From Heterohyrax brucei (lineage: Eukaryota > Chordata > Mammalia > Hyracoidea > Procaviidae), in assembly GCA_028571685.1 (NCBI GenBank), contig CM053148.1, positions 90,790,001-90,854,000 of the forward strand: a stretch of DNA of 64,000 nt. The letters run 5' to 3'. Made by a program: the position numbers and the translations under genes. This document shows, piece after piece, positions 1 to 10,008 of this stretch. How positions within the stretch are numbered: position 1 is the stretch's first letter; each line of letters begins with the position of its first letter. The notes under the pieces are model-generated. The model was not told the origin of the DNA. It searched no databases and saw only the letters and a list, made by a program, of their open reading frames with translations.

Positions 1-64
1 TGAAGGACAAATTAAACCTTTGTATTTCTAATATAAGGAATAGTTGGGGTTTCTAACGGTCACA

Positions 65-232
65 GAAAATCTTGTGGCCTAGTGGTTAAGTGTTATGCCT
101 GCTAACCCAAAGGCAGCAATTTTGAATCCCCCAAGTGCTTCTTGGAAACTCTACCAAGCAGTTCTACTCTGTCTTATAGGGTTGCTGTGAGTCACAATGG
201 ATTCAACAGCAGTGAGTTTGGTTTTAGTTTTA
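65..232 (+). mobile_element. AfroSINE, sense copy, near full length
   Basis: AfroSINEs are tRNA-derived SINEs of Afrotheria, with an RNA polymerase III promoter in the head and a tail shared with an RTE LINE. This copy shows the order used to recognise all others: head 'gtggttaagtg', B-box-like 'gcagcaattttgaatcc', body 'cttggaaactct', 'gttctactctgtc', 'tatagggttgctgtgagtca', and a G/T-rich end 'tttggtttta'. It has several substitutions and is non-coding. Confidence 0.93.
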
Positions 233-289
233 GTGGTCACACATTTAACAAAAAACAGGACTTTAACATTTTCTTAAATCCAATTCAGT

Positions 290-705
290 GGCACCAAATA
301 CTTTCTTCATGTTGTCCAGCTGTCACCACTACTCATCTCTGTATTTTCCTGTCACACTTAACAGAAGCTCGATGACCCAACTGCCCAACAGTGTGTGCCT
401 TCCACTTCCTCTGCCTCCCAGCCCTGGGACCAGGAATCAACTTTAATCTCTATCTATGGGCCTATAGTAGATACCTCATCTATGTGGGATCATGCGGTAT
501 TTGTACTTTTGTGACTGACTTATTTCGCTCTACATAAGGTTTTCAAGAATCATGCCCGGTGTAGCATGTAAATCAGGCCTTCATTTCTTTTTACAGCAGA
601 GTAATACTTTATTTTATGAACCGCATTCTGTTTGTCCGGCCACCTGTTGATGGACTTTTAGATTGTTTCCACCTTTTGGCTGTTGCGAATGGTGCTGAAA
701 GGAAC
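290..705 (-). mobile_element. L1 3' UTR fragment, antisense
   Basis: The stretch follows the antisense 3' part of old mammalian L1 elements. Cues in order are a 'cctcccagccctggga' block, 'tgtgactgacttatttcgct', 'tgtagcatgtaaatcag', 'tttttacagcagagtaata' and 'cacctgttgatggactttta' followed by 'ccaccttttggctgttgcga'. It is diverged and has no reading frame. It abuts a sense L1 piece at about 708, so this is an inverted L1 junction or two independent insertions. Confidence 0.75.
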
Positions 706-707
706 AT

Positions 708-838
708 CGACGTGCAACTTAACAACAAAAAGACAATGAGCCAATTAAAAACAAATAGGTGAAGGCCTTGAAAAAATATTTCACCAAACAAGAAATACCA
801 GTGGCCAACAAGCACTTGAAAGGATGCTTAATGACATT
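708..838 (+). mobile_element. L1 ORF2 3' fragment, sense, part 1 of 3
   Basis: The cues are 'aacaacaaaaagacaatg', 'tatttcaccaaacaag', 'agtggccaacaagcacttga' and 'ggatgcttaatgacattag', which are typical of the 3' part of L1 ORF2. It is split from its continuation at 1028 by an antisense AfroSINE and is not translatable. Confidence 0.85.
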
Positions 839-869
839 AGCCATTAAAACAAAACAAAGCAAGCAGATA

Positions 870-1027
870 AAAAAACCACTGGCACTGAGTCAATTCTGAC
901 TCACAGTGACCTTTTAGTACACCATAGAGCTGCTGCAGGAAGTATCCAAGCATCGCCTCGTGAATCTGAACTGCCAACCTTTTGATTAGCAGCCGTTGCA
1001 CTTAATCACTATGTCACCAAGGTTTCC
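870..1027 (-). mobile_element. AfroSINE, antisense, inserted in L1
   Basis: The antisense order is 'ccactggcactgagtcaatt', 'ccatagagctg', 'gaatctgaactgccaacctt' and 'accaaggtttcc'. The L1 sequence around it reads 'cattagccatta' on the left and 'tcattagggaaatgc' on the right, so a short direct repeat of the target is likely. Confidence 0.92.
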
Positions 1028-1077
1028 CACTGGTCATTAGGGAAATGCAAATAAACCTGACAATGAGATATTAGTCC
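1028..1077 (+). mobile_element. L1 ORF2 3' fragment, sense, part 2 of 3
   Basis: 'tcattagggaaatgcaaata' and 'acaatgagatatta' continue the L1 broken at 838. The RTE fragment that follows separates it from the third part. Confidence 0.8.
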
Positions 1078-1081
1078 AACA

Positions 1082-1190
1082 AAGATGGTGATTATGAGGT
1101 TGGCACAGGACTGGGCAGTGTTTTGTTCTATGGTACACAAGGTCAGCTTCAGTTTGGAACCAACTCAACAGTATGTCATGACGACAGTGA
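1082..1190 (+). mobile_element. RTE (BovB-like) LINE 3' end, inserted in L1
   Basis: The segment follows the afrotherian RTE terminus: 'ggcacaggactgggcagtgt', 'tttgttctatggtacacaag', then a 'ggaaccaactcaaca' motif corresponding to the sense tail shared with AfroSINEs. It is only about 110 bp and is 5' truncated, as usual for LINE copies. Confidence 0.8.
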
Positions 1191-1195
1191 CAGGG

Positions 1196-1385
1196 TGACT
1201 TTCAGAAAGAACAAACAGAAAACTTGGAAGCAATAAATGTTGGCTAGGATGTGGAGAAACCGAATCTGTTACTCATCGCTGGTGAGACTGAGAAATGGTA
1301 TATATACTGTGTTGAAATGTTTGGAGACTTAGCAAATAGTCAAAAATAGAATTATCATATGATGCAGCACTTTTAATATTTATGT
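1196..1385 (+). mobile_element. L1 ORF2 / 3' end fragment, sense, part 3 of 3
   Basis: 'aatgttggctaggatgtgga', 'ctggtgagactgagaaatgg', 'aaaatagaattatcatatga' and 'tgcagcac' match the classic L1 end. This completes the element interrupted twice upstream. Frame-breaking changes are abundant. Confidence 0.85.
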
Positions 1386-1442
1386 TTTAAATCAAGTTTA
1401 GACTTTACCAAACAGGAAAAGCAGACCTTTGGAGTTAAATGC

Positions 1443-1576
1443 ATGAATCAAAAAGTTTGCAGTTCAAATCTGCCAGGCATTCTGCATTCCTTGGGAAGCC
1501 CATGGGACAGTTCTTCTGAGTCCTGTAGGTTCTCTATGAGATGGAATCTACTCAGTGGCAACAAGTTTGGGTTTTT
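1443..1576 (+). mobile_element. AfroSINE, sense, head missing
   Basis: It begins at the B-box-like 'gcagttcaaatctgccagg'. The body has 'ccttgggaagcccatgggac', 'gagatggaatctactcagtg' and the tail 'gtttgggttttta'. The first 50 or so bases of the family are unrecognisable. Confidence 0.88.
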
Positions 1577-1995
1577 ATTCTTTGTTTGCTTTATGTTACT
1601 TATTGACTGTGCCTATAAAATAAAAATAATCATACTTGCTGGATTATTTATATAAAATTTTACAATAGGCAACTACTTGCCCATCTGGAAGACCATTTAA
1701 TTTAATAAACATATATAAAATGTGTGTGTATAAGATGACTAGCATCTGTAGGATGGCTGATGTGCATAAAACAAGTATGTACTTTAAAGATCGATCGCTA
1801 CTCGCAAAGTTTAAAAATTTAATCCCGTTTTCTTTTTTTGTTTGCTTTTTTTGGCTGACAAAATAGGACTATATGCAAATAATTGAAATTTTATTAAGTT
1901 AAGAGAAAGTGTTGATGTTCTGGAAAATTGTAGACTGTAAATATTAATTGTATGTAGATATTTTCATAGCCATAATATTTTCAGTTGAATCATAT
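1577..1995. other. AT-rich DNA without recognisable feature
   Basis: I see no gene, and no repeat family I can name, in this roughly 400-base stretch. The only open frame entering it from the right belongs to the RTE relic that follows. Confidence 0.5.
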
Positions 1996-2325
1996 ACATG
2001 GGAAGACAGAGGAAGAGTTGATGCCTTTGAATTGCGGTGCTGGAGAAGGATATTGAATGCCCCATGGACCGCCAAAGAACAAACATCTATTCTGGAAGCA
2101 GTACAACCAGAGTGCTCCTTGAACGAAAAAATAGCGAGACTGAAGCTCACTTACTTTGAATATGTTGTCACAAGGGATCAGTCTCTGGAGAAGTATATCA
2201 TGCTTACTAGAGTGAAGGGTCAATAAAAAAGAGGAAGACCCTCGATGAGATGGATTGACTCAGAAGTTGAAATGATGATCCTAAGTATAACAATGATTGT
2301 GGGCACGACACAGGACTCAGCAGCG
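1996..2325 (+). pseudogene. RTE LINE: remnant of the reverse transcriptase ORF C-terminus
   Basis: Translation of 1998-2223 is open and reads as the C-terminal end of the RTE polyprotein: an aspartate/arginine-rich start (WEDRGRVDAFEL), a tryptophan-rich WRRILNAPWTAK segment, then QPECSL, TRDQSLEKYIML and, after an in-frame stop at 2224, KRGRPSMRWID. These are hallmarks of the non-catalytic tail of BovB/RTE-type proteins. The N-terminal endonuclease and the catalytic palm are absent, so the copy is 5' truncated. The stop codon and a degraded end after about 2300 mark it as dead. It matches the copies at 42.05 kb (sense) and at 46.69 and 55.51 kb (antisense). It is a transposon fossil, not a host gene. 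Confidence 0.9.
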
Positions 2326-3811
2326 ACACAGGACTTCACCTAAGTACATGGTGGTGTGCAATAAACATATAGGAGTTATTGATAGCAACGCAGATAGACT
2401 GAAAAATAAGGAAGTCATTGTACACAGACACACAAAAAAGCCTCAATAGAAAATTTTATGTCTCGGTTTTTAAAACGTACCAGCCCTCCCTTAGGTTAAC
2501 TACTATGCACACGGCAGAGAATGCAAGGAGAGCTTTCACAACGCTGTAATCTGCCTACATCAAGTAGTAAGACACTATCTCCATAATTTGAACTTTATTT
2601 TGATAAACTCCTGTTTTTGAAACCCTGCTGAAAATTACGTTTGTGCATTCTAGCCACTTTTCAAAACGTATTTCAGGACTCCTAGTGTAGAGGGCCTTCT
2701 CTGTCTTGGTTACATTCCCATGGTGCTTTGCTATTGACTGCTGCAAAGACTTGACATTCAGTTAAGCGAAGGGGCTGTTTGCCCAGTTCCCCCTGCCCAG
2801 GTCGGGCTCGAATATCTCCTCTTCCTTCTCGCCTGCTCTGGAGCCTCCGACAGAGCAGGTGGCCAGCATGGATCAGCCAGCAGTTAGAGGAAGCTAACCC
2901 TTGAGTGATGCTGATCGCACCAACCTCAGGAGCCTGTCTGTTAGCTTCCTTTCAAAGAAAGAATCCCAGAGCTATTTACGCCTGCGCAAACGGAAAGGGC
3001 CTATTTTAGAAGTACTTCCGTCCTGGTTTCTTTGTTTTTTTGCTTCGCTTTGAGAAAGTTTAACCAGCTTCAGTGTGAAAATGTTTACCCAGTTTCTGTG
3101 TGAAAAATCCTTCCTTGGGTAGCTGTCGTTGTCACTAAATTCACAGGTGTGTTAACACTGCGAAGTCGTCACCTAGGAACGAAATGTCGTTTGTCTTTCT
3201 TACACTTTCTTTTGTGGGCTTTCTCATGATTCTCAATGTACTTCCGTAAAGTGATTTGTCAAGAAATACCTAATTCATCACTTTCTCTAATAAATTATAT
3301 TCTACTTCGGTTGTTTCAGCTGATAAGCAATTACTCCAAAATTCACTATTTAATACACTTCGTTGGCTTGGCTTGGCTTGGCTTATCTGAAGGAATGGAG
3401 TGTACCCAGAACCCGGATAATCCAAAATGATGAATAATATAAAATCCTTATATCTGAAATATATTTAGGGTTATATTTGAGTTCTGAAGAAATAGATTTA
3501 GTATTAAAAACAAACATTGCCATCGAGTTCATTCTGATTCAGCAACTTTCCACCTTATTCGTTTCTGCTTTACAAAACAGAACTATTTCGAATTTTCTAA
3601 ATATGAAATTTCACATCACAATTTATGTTTGATGCACACAAATTGCTTGTATAACCCTACAATATTTCCCAGTATATTCAAAACTTTCATCAATCATTTT
3701 CTTCCTCTAATACCTAGAAAAGAAAGTCTCAGCCAATTATTTTCTTAAAACACTTCCTGTATCTTTCAAGATAGCATCTTAAATTGAGAAGGAAAAAATG
3801 CAGAGATATGG
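2326..3811. other. Unclassified DNA with a GC-richer core and minor repeats
   Basis: No gene is supported. 2760-3030 is richer in G+C than its surroundings and carries motifs listed in the separate regulatory entry. 3362-3384 has four near-tandem 'ggctt' units. 3508-3548 has 'attgccatcgagttcattct', a short antisense AfroSINE end. The remainder is plain AT-rich sequence. Confidence 0.5.
2760..3030. promoter_or_regulatory. Promoter-like patch (weak candidate)
   Basis: A local rise in G+C and CpG is visible ('gtcgggctcgaatatctcct' near 2802). At 2979-2993 'cgcctgcgcaaacgg' contains an NRF1-type TGCGCA half-site. 3014-3020 is ACTTCCG, the reverse complement of the ETS core CGGAAGT, and a second ACTTCCG lies at 3240-3246. 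These motif classes are common in CpG-type mammalian promoters. No TATA box, and no downstream exon I can recognise, accompanies them. An old LTR or chance could give the same picture. Confidence 0.2.
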
Positions 3812-3968
3812 AAGCCAGGCCAAGTGCAATCGAGTCGGATCCAACTCATGGCAACCCTAGGGCCAGGGTAGAACTGACCCCCAGAATATTCAAGGATCGC
3901 CTGGTGGATTTGAACTGCCGACCTTGTTGTTAGTAGTGGTAGCACCTAACCCACTACACCACAGCGAT
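3812..3968 (-). mobile_element. AfroSINE, antisense, 'aggccaagtg' subfamily
   Basis: It starts 'aagccaggccaagtgcaatc' and runs through 'gagtcggatccaactcatgg', 'tcaaggatcgcctggtggat', 'gaactgccgacctt' and 'ccactacacca'. The GCCAGGCCAAGTG end and 'gatcgcctgg' differ from the commoner copies that end in TTTGG, which points to a separate subfamily. Confidence 0.92.
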
Positions 3969-5314
3969 GCGGAAACAAAACTAAAAAGGATAGCGAAATA
4001 CCATGTGGAGCAATTTTTAGAAAAAGTCACTACTTTTGTTAGACTTTGATAAGAATTTGAATACAATAAAATAATACACTCAAGTCTGCACTGTGCTTAA
4101 CTGTTGTTGTATTTGACTTGACAGGTGACATTAAAGATAATCCTACAGTTTTCCAATGCTAGTTACTAGACCTGGTTTGTTTCACATCAAAGTATCTTTC
4201 TACCACCCAAGTATCATCCCAGACCTAAACACCTGAGTATCAGGTGGTTTCTTCTAGATGTGTAACCCATGTCTTGGCTTAGAGGTGAAACCAATAATGC
4301 ATGGTTACCTGATAACTCCAAGAATTCAGACTTACGGGAATAAGATGCACATTCATGCGGGAATAATGGAAATTCGTAAGAGGGGAGCAGAATATTCCTT
4401 ATAAATTAAGGATAACACACTTACAATTAATTTGAGATGCTAGTTTAGAAAAATCCAAAAGTCTTCTAGAAATACATAAAGAACTTAGAATTTCAGTGGT
4501 AAAATTATTTTATTAAAATAATCTTTATAAATACAATTCTATACAAATGGAACACATTCTAATGTTGAAGTTTGAAAAAATGGATTTTATATATTTCTTG
4601 ATATTGTTTCTTTATCTTTTGTGATTACAGTTTGCAGAACAAGCCTTAGCATTTCTATAAACAAACATGGACTTAACTATACCCATTTCCTAAATGTTTG
4701 CTTTTTACGGAAACAAAGAATTCTTCCTTTGTTTTTAAGCTCAATAGATTCCACAAGGGGGGAAAAAAGCAAACAAACTGGAATATTTAAATATACGAGC
4801 CCATAATCCTTTAAGGTGTGTTTGGATTAAAGAGGGAATTGATAGCAAAACTAAGAAAATTAAAAAAATAAAAATAAAATTCCCCAGAAACATGTTGGAA
4901 ACCACAGCAAAAATGAAGAGGCTAAGTTAAAAGGAGGAAAAAACATGTGTGTTGCCAGAAATTAAGTAAAAAAAAAAAAAAAAAAAAATCATTCAGAAGC
5001 CAGTATGTGGACACGATTACAACTGTCATCTAGGAAACAAGCTAAATTTAAAGCATAACAACACATAAATAAGCACCAAACCAAATTTTTTTAATACAGG
5101 CTCAGGAAAATAGAGCTGCAAATTTGAAGACAATTAGGTTGAATTGTGATGCTAAAATCCATGTTCCAAGAAAGTTAGATGTTATGGGAACAGTTGAGTT
5201 TCATTAAAATAAAATTATATAGGATGCTGATATTTTTATTGGCAGAATAAAGACATTTGCAATCAAATTTAAGGAGGATTAAAGAACTATGTAGGTATGT
5301 TTTCAAATGCCACC
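3969..5314. other. AT-rich DNA without gene; A-homopolymer inside
   Basis: There is no coding signal and no repeat family I can name across about 1.3 kb. A run of 21 A residues at 4968-4988 may be the tail of a retroposed copy whose body is no longer recognisable. Confidence 0.5.
4968..4988 (+). repeat. Poly(A) run
   Basis: 21 consecutive A residues after 'gaaattaagt'. It is likely a retroposon tail or simple repeat. Confidence 0.9.
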
Positions 5315-5896
5315 TGTTGTAGATTGAATTATGTTCCCCCAAAGATTTATTGAAGTCTAAACCTGTGTACCTGTGAATGTGACCTGTTTTTCAAAATAAA
5401 GCTTTTGATTATGTAATCAATTAACAGGAAGTAATACAATCAGTAGAGTGGCTCCTAATCCTATGTAACTGATGTCCTCGTAAAAGAGGAGAAACCCCTT
5501 CAAGAAAACCCTGCCATCCGGTTGATTCCGACTCATAGTGGAATTATAGATGAGTAGAACTGACCCCCTGGAGTTTCCAAGGCGCACCTGGTGGATTTGA
5601 ATTTCTGGTTAGCAGAGATAGCACTTAACTACTATGCTACCCCGATTTCCAAAAGAGAATATCCCCAGAAATTCAAAGACAGAGGAAGGATACCATGCGT
5701 TGACACAACTGTAAGCTAAGAAATGCTTGGAGCTACCCGAAGCAAGATGCCAACCACGACCAGCTTCTCCCTCAAAGCCTTGGGGGAAACCTGCACCAAC
5801 ACCCAAATCTGTAACTCCCAGCCTCCATAACTGCAAGACCATTTTCTGTTCTTATAAGCCACCCACTTAGTGGCAGCAACCTTGGGAAAACAACAC
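5315..5896 (+). mobile_element. LTR of MaLR (MLT1/MST-like) type, sense, split by a SINE
   Basis: It begins TGTTGTAGATTGAATTATG with 'ttcccccaaagatttattga', the typical start of this LTR class, and ends 'agccacccacttagtggcag' plus 'aaaacaacaca'. 'cctccataactgcaagacca' near the 3' end is another class hallmark. A 148-bp antisense AfroSINE interrupts it at 5503-5650. There is no internal retroviral region on either side, so it is a solo-type LTR. Confidence 0.8.
5503..5650 (-). mobile_element. AfroSINE, antisense, nested in LTR
   Basis: 'ccatccggttgattccgact', 'gtagaactgaccccctggag', 'cgcacctggtggatttga' and 'ctatgctaccccgatttcc' give the antisense order. It lies wholly inside the MaLR-type LTR, so it inserted later. 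Confidence 0.93.
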
Positions 5897-6196
5897 AGTG
5901 CCTGAATGAGAAAGTTTCTAGATGGGGTTCAGAAAAGAAATAATAATGCAAATTTAAATACCACTAGGTTCATCTGTAGTGTTTGTGTCCACTTTCTACC
6001 AATGTACACTTAGATTTTATGGGAAACAGTCTAATATTAAATGGTATTTGTCTAATATGCAATGCTACACTGGGCACAAGATGTTATTCACTGTTGACTT
6101 TGGAGTCCTTACTCGATCACTAATTAGGGAGATCTCAGAAGTTCAATGCCTGTGGGATCTTCAGGACACATTATAATTTCATTTCAAGTCATTATG

Positions 6197-6250
6197 AAGC
6201 ATGAGTCACTGTGAGTCAGGAGCCGGCTCAGTGGCAGTCAACAAAACATC
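6197..6250 (+). mobile_element. SINE/RTE 3' tail fragment
   Basis: 'gagtcactgtgagtcaggag' followed by 'ggctcagtggcagtcaacaa' resembles the shared RTE/AfroSINE end. The body is missing. Confidence 0.55.
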
Positions 6251-9114
6251 ATCACAGACATCAAACATTTATTAATGCTAGCATTTGATCTCTTAATAGT
6301 TTATTTGGAAAGCTGTTTCAATCTGACTAACACAATACAATCTCTCTTTTTAGTCTACCCTTTGACAGCAAGTTTGGAAGTCCTTCAGCACACCAAAGAA
6401 AGATGCTAAACAAGTGTCCTTCTGACCAACATTTGTATACATGCCAACTAAAAAAGCCATCGTGAGACTGAATTGGAGGCCACTTAATATTATAATAGCT
6501 GAAAAGGAGGAGAAATATTTCAAAGACAAAGACAATTCTGTGGGGTCCCCACCAGCTTTATGTATACTGTGTTTCCCACTTCCATCCCTAAACTCAACTC
6601 TGTGTACTTTCTGTTACACGCAGTGCTCACTGGATACTTGTGGTCCCCAATCCAGCTACAGCTCCACATGCTGCCTGTTCAAAAATGACAGCAGCAAGTG
6701 TGGTAGCTGGCTCCTGCAAAGGATGCCAGGATGAAGCCAGTTCTCAGCACAGACGCACAGAGCAGGAAGTTTGGGATTCTTGTATTGTACACATTGCTCG
6801 CAGCAGCTGTGTGGTGCAAACTCAGATATTGCTCCTTTGGACTACTGTTGAAATAGTCCCAGCTTCAGCTGCTTGTCACTAAAGGTGACGTGGTAGATAG
6901 GTACTCCAGCCTTCATCTGGATGCCCTGGGAACTGTAGGGACTGATTCATCATGGGCCGTCTACCAGCCATTTAGAATGCCAGTGTATCATTTAGTAAGA
7001 TATTCCATTAAGAACATACTGTAGTTCTGTTGCTAGTCTGACTGCCTTCTATTAATAATAATAATAAAAGAAGGCAATGAAGAAAACCAAAACAAATAGC
7101 AGAAACAAAAAGCCAGGTAAATGCACATCTGATTTAGACCTAAAATTGTAGAATAAAATGCAGTTTATGATACATTAGCAATTGTTTTGATTCACACCTA
7201 TGTGTGTGCAACTGGAAGTCATGATCCTTCTGAAAGATACTATTTAATTCATGAAAAGTGTAGCAACTGTTGTTACTTCCCAGGAGAAAACAGTGCATTG
7301 CCTAAATTGCAAGTCTGCCTGTAAGTAACAAATTGTGTGCTGTCTAGTAGGGATTCAACTGAATTTTCTCCTCTACCTGGTAGAAAAACTAATTTTGCCA
7401 ATGTGTGTCTGGTCTTTTGAACATTTTTGATCCACAAATGAGCTTTGTTTTAAAAAAAAAAAATTCCTGTTATCTTTTGAGCCAGATATATCAGTTGTCT
7501 GGGCTTGCTATTAAATTAGAAAAATAAAACATGTCAATATGTGTTTAATCTTTTATTCTTTTTCTGAAAATTATTTTATCTTTTCCCCTCCAAAACAATC
7601 TTTTTACAAAACTACCTGAAAGCCTCTGTTGCTCCGCTCCTATCTTATTAACCCATACAAAAATTCTAAGTGTGAGCAAGTCAGTGTCCATGATTTGCCA
7701 ATTCTGAATTGCTTTACAAACAAAAGATATGGTTATGTATTTAAAAAAAGAAAAAAGAAAGAAGTATGAGGAATATATTCTTGAAGACTTGGAGAAATAT
7801 CTAGTACTTTGACTAGAAAAGGAATCTAAATTTTTGTTGTTGTTAGAGTGACCTTAGGTACACAGACAAAAAAGAGAAATCACTGATCAGATTGAGAACA
7901 CAGAGCACTCAGGGATGATGAATTGTTCAAAGAGCGTCTGAACGAATTACATGAAGAGTATCATACCTGACAAATCTGATAGTGTTTTCCTTGATAAAAT
8001 AACAAAGTTGTCAGCAAAAATTGGGGACATAATTTTCCTACAATACAAATCTTTCCTTAAATGACCAGATAGAAACCCAAATCTACAAGGTCGACCATCA
8101 CAGAAGAACGGGAAAGACAGGCACTTCGATAAACAACTGTCTTGAAGAATGAAGACAAATGATACAAACAGAAGAAAAACGTCAGTATGGATAGAAGCGA
8201 CAGGTGTAATGCATCAGTGACCCCCGTTAGTTCTAATTGCAGAAAGTTAGATACCAGTGATGCGAAAGACAGCACAGTCCACAAGATAAACAAAGGTCAC
8301 TGTGAAAAGACTTTGAGTCTAAAGTCAGAAATCCATTCATGAATGAAGTCCTCACCTTTTCAAAGGTTTGGCAGGATACTGGGCAATCATTTCAACGGGC
8401 TAGTGACTTACCCGATGTTCATTGCAGTAAGATTAGGGTAATCAAGACATTGACGAGACAAATAATAAAACATAAAATGTCAAAAGCTAGCTGTAATATA
8501 TTATGAATCAAAAAGGAAAAATGGGTCTTGGTGATGTACTGTGAGTGCGTGTGCTGTGTACACACTTGCCCGACAGAATCACCTCTGTGCCTTCACTTTT
8601 TCAGCTAAACAGTAGGAGCGCAGTGCTCAACACCATCCATAATCTCGAAACAGTTATTGACATGACCAGATCAGGACTTAATAATAACAAGTAATGCTGA
8701 AATCTTCATGGAGAAGACAATGAAAAGTCAAACTGGAATTGCTGTGTCACCCCAGTGTCCAAGATTTTGAAGAGACATTTTTGAAAGAAGAGTGCTTGTT
8801 GTTAGCCAACTATGATGCTATATCAAGCAGTTTGATAATCAAGCAGACTGCAGTCAGAGAGAAATGCCAGAGCTAATGAAAAAAAAAACCAAAAAACTCT
8901 TACTAGTAAGGAAGAAGGAACACAACAGGAAATAAACTGGAGGAAGTATATTATATAATCCTTTCCAGTGGGCATAAATCGTTTTGCTCTAACACTAGTA
9001 CATGAACAATATGAAAACATAGACAAGCATGCAGAAGGAAATACTTCAAAGAATGGATGGTGAAATCATCATATATGTAACATAGTTTTAATAAGATTTT
9101 TTTTTCAAGTTGAA
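6251..9114. other. Long stretch with no recognised gene or repeat
   Basis: Two parts stand out. 6540-6970 is GC-richer, and its + frame at 6640-6882 is open for 80 codons without family resemblance. 7850-9060 is purine-rich on the + strand with short open patches, for example 8180-8340, and could be a decayed retrocopy or old transposon. A short ATA repeat lies at about 7050-7068. Nothing here meets the standard for calling a gene. Confidence 0.45.
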
Positions 9115-9305
9115 GAGTAGAAGGTGCTTATTGAATGACACTTGTGTCCCAATCACTCTTCTGAGCATTTTTGCTTTTACCTCAGTTTTGAAAAACTTAT
9201 CTCACTATCCCAGATTGAAAAGCATGGGTGATTTCATCCACACAAAGATGGAATAAAATAGACTTATAAGTCCCATTTTTTTTTCTCTAGTCACACAGCA
9301 TATTA
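9115..9305 (+). mobile_element. MIR SINE, degraded
   Basis: 'ggtgcttattgaatgacact', 'caatcactcttctgagcatt' and, after a poorly conserved middle, 'tctagtcacacagc' follow the order of MIR elements, with heavy divergence as expected for this pan-mammalian family. Confidence 0.5.
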
Positions 9306-9310
9306 TATAA

Positions 9311-9470
9311 ACCCATTCCATTGCCACAGAGTTTATCCCCACTCATAGTAAGCCTAGAGGACAGAGTAGAACTGCCTCATGGAGATTTCAAGGAGTACCT
9401 GGTGGATTGGAACTGCTGACCTGGTGGTTGACAGACCTAGCACTTAACTCCTACGCCATCAGGGTTTCTA
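9311..9470 (-). mobile_element. AfroSINE, antisense
   Basis: 'cccattccattgccacagag', 'ggacagagtagaactgcctc', 'tacctggtggattggaactg' and 'cgccatcagggtttc' are present. It abuts the MIR at its left edge. Confidence 0.94.
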
Positions 9471-9628
9471 CACATTGCATAGTATCATTAAATGTTAGAA
9501 ATTTAAATTATTAAAATGTTCTAAACTAGCACACTGCATGTCAATATTAAAACTTGGTTCTGTTATTATTGAATGAAAATGATAGACTGTGTTGTTTACC
9601 TCTCTTTTTCCTAACAAAAAATCTAATT

Positions 9629-9784
9629 GAAGCCACCGCCACCAAGTTAATTCTAAATTATAGCAATACTATAGGACATAATAGAACTGCCCCGTAGAGT
9701 TTCCAAGGAGCACCTTGTGGATTCAAACTGCCAATTTTTTGGTTCGCAGCCACAGCACTTGACCAGCACACCACCAGCATTTTC
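9629..9784 (-). mobile_element. AfroSINE, antisense
   Basis: 'aagccaccgccaccaagtta', 'aatagaactgccccgtagag', 'ttccaaggagcaccttgtgg' and 'gaccagcacaccaccagc'. The two antisense copies here lie only about 160 bp apart. Confidence 0.94.
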
Positions 9785-9840
9785 TAACTAGACCAGTACT
9801 ACGGACTAAAATTTTCTGAGATGTTAGAAACATCATTTAA

Positions 9841-10008
9841 TCTGTGCTGTCAATAAAATAGCTGCTACTTATATGGGGCTATTGAGCCCTTGAAATGTGA
9901 CTAGCACAACTGGGGAATTGATTTTTACATTGTATTTAATTTTTAATAGTTAACATTAAAATTTAAATAGCCCATTTAACTAGCAGCTAACATATTGAAC
10001 AGTGCTGA
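9841..10008 (+). mobile_element. Non-autonomous DNA transposon (hAT-Charlie type, name uncertain)
   Basis: The core 'ggggctattgagcccttgaa', 'atgtgactagcacaactggg', then the A/T-rich 'tttaatttttaatagttaa', and the end 'aacatattgaacagtgctg' match a common mammalian MER-type element. Imperfect terminal inverted repeats are visible: 'ctgtgctgtcaataaa' at the left and 'tgaacagtgctg' at the right. Confidence 0.7.

Noticed and set aside
65..232. tRNA genes suggested by B-box-like GTTCGAATC motifs here and in other AfroSINE copies
   Set aside because: They are the tRNA-derived heads of SINEs. No cloverleaf with paired acceptor stem or clean anticodon arm is present.
1996..2325. A host gene encoding a reverse-transcriptase-like protein
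   Set aside because: It has an in-frame stop, lacks the endonuclease and catalytic domain, and recurs at three other sites, so it is a dead LINE copy.
5609..5842. 77-codon minus-strand frame
   Set aside because: It straddles an AfroSINE and a MaLR LTR; chance frame.
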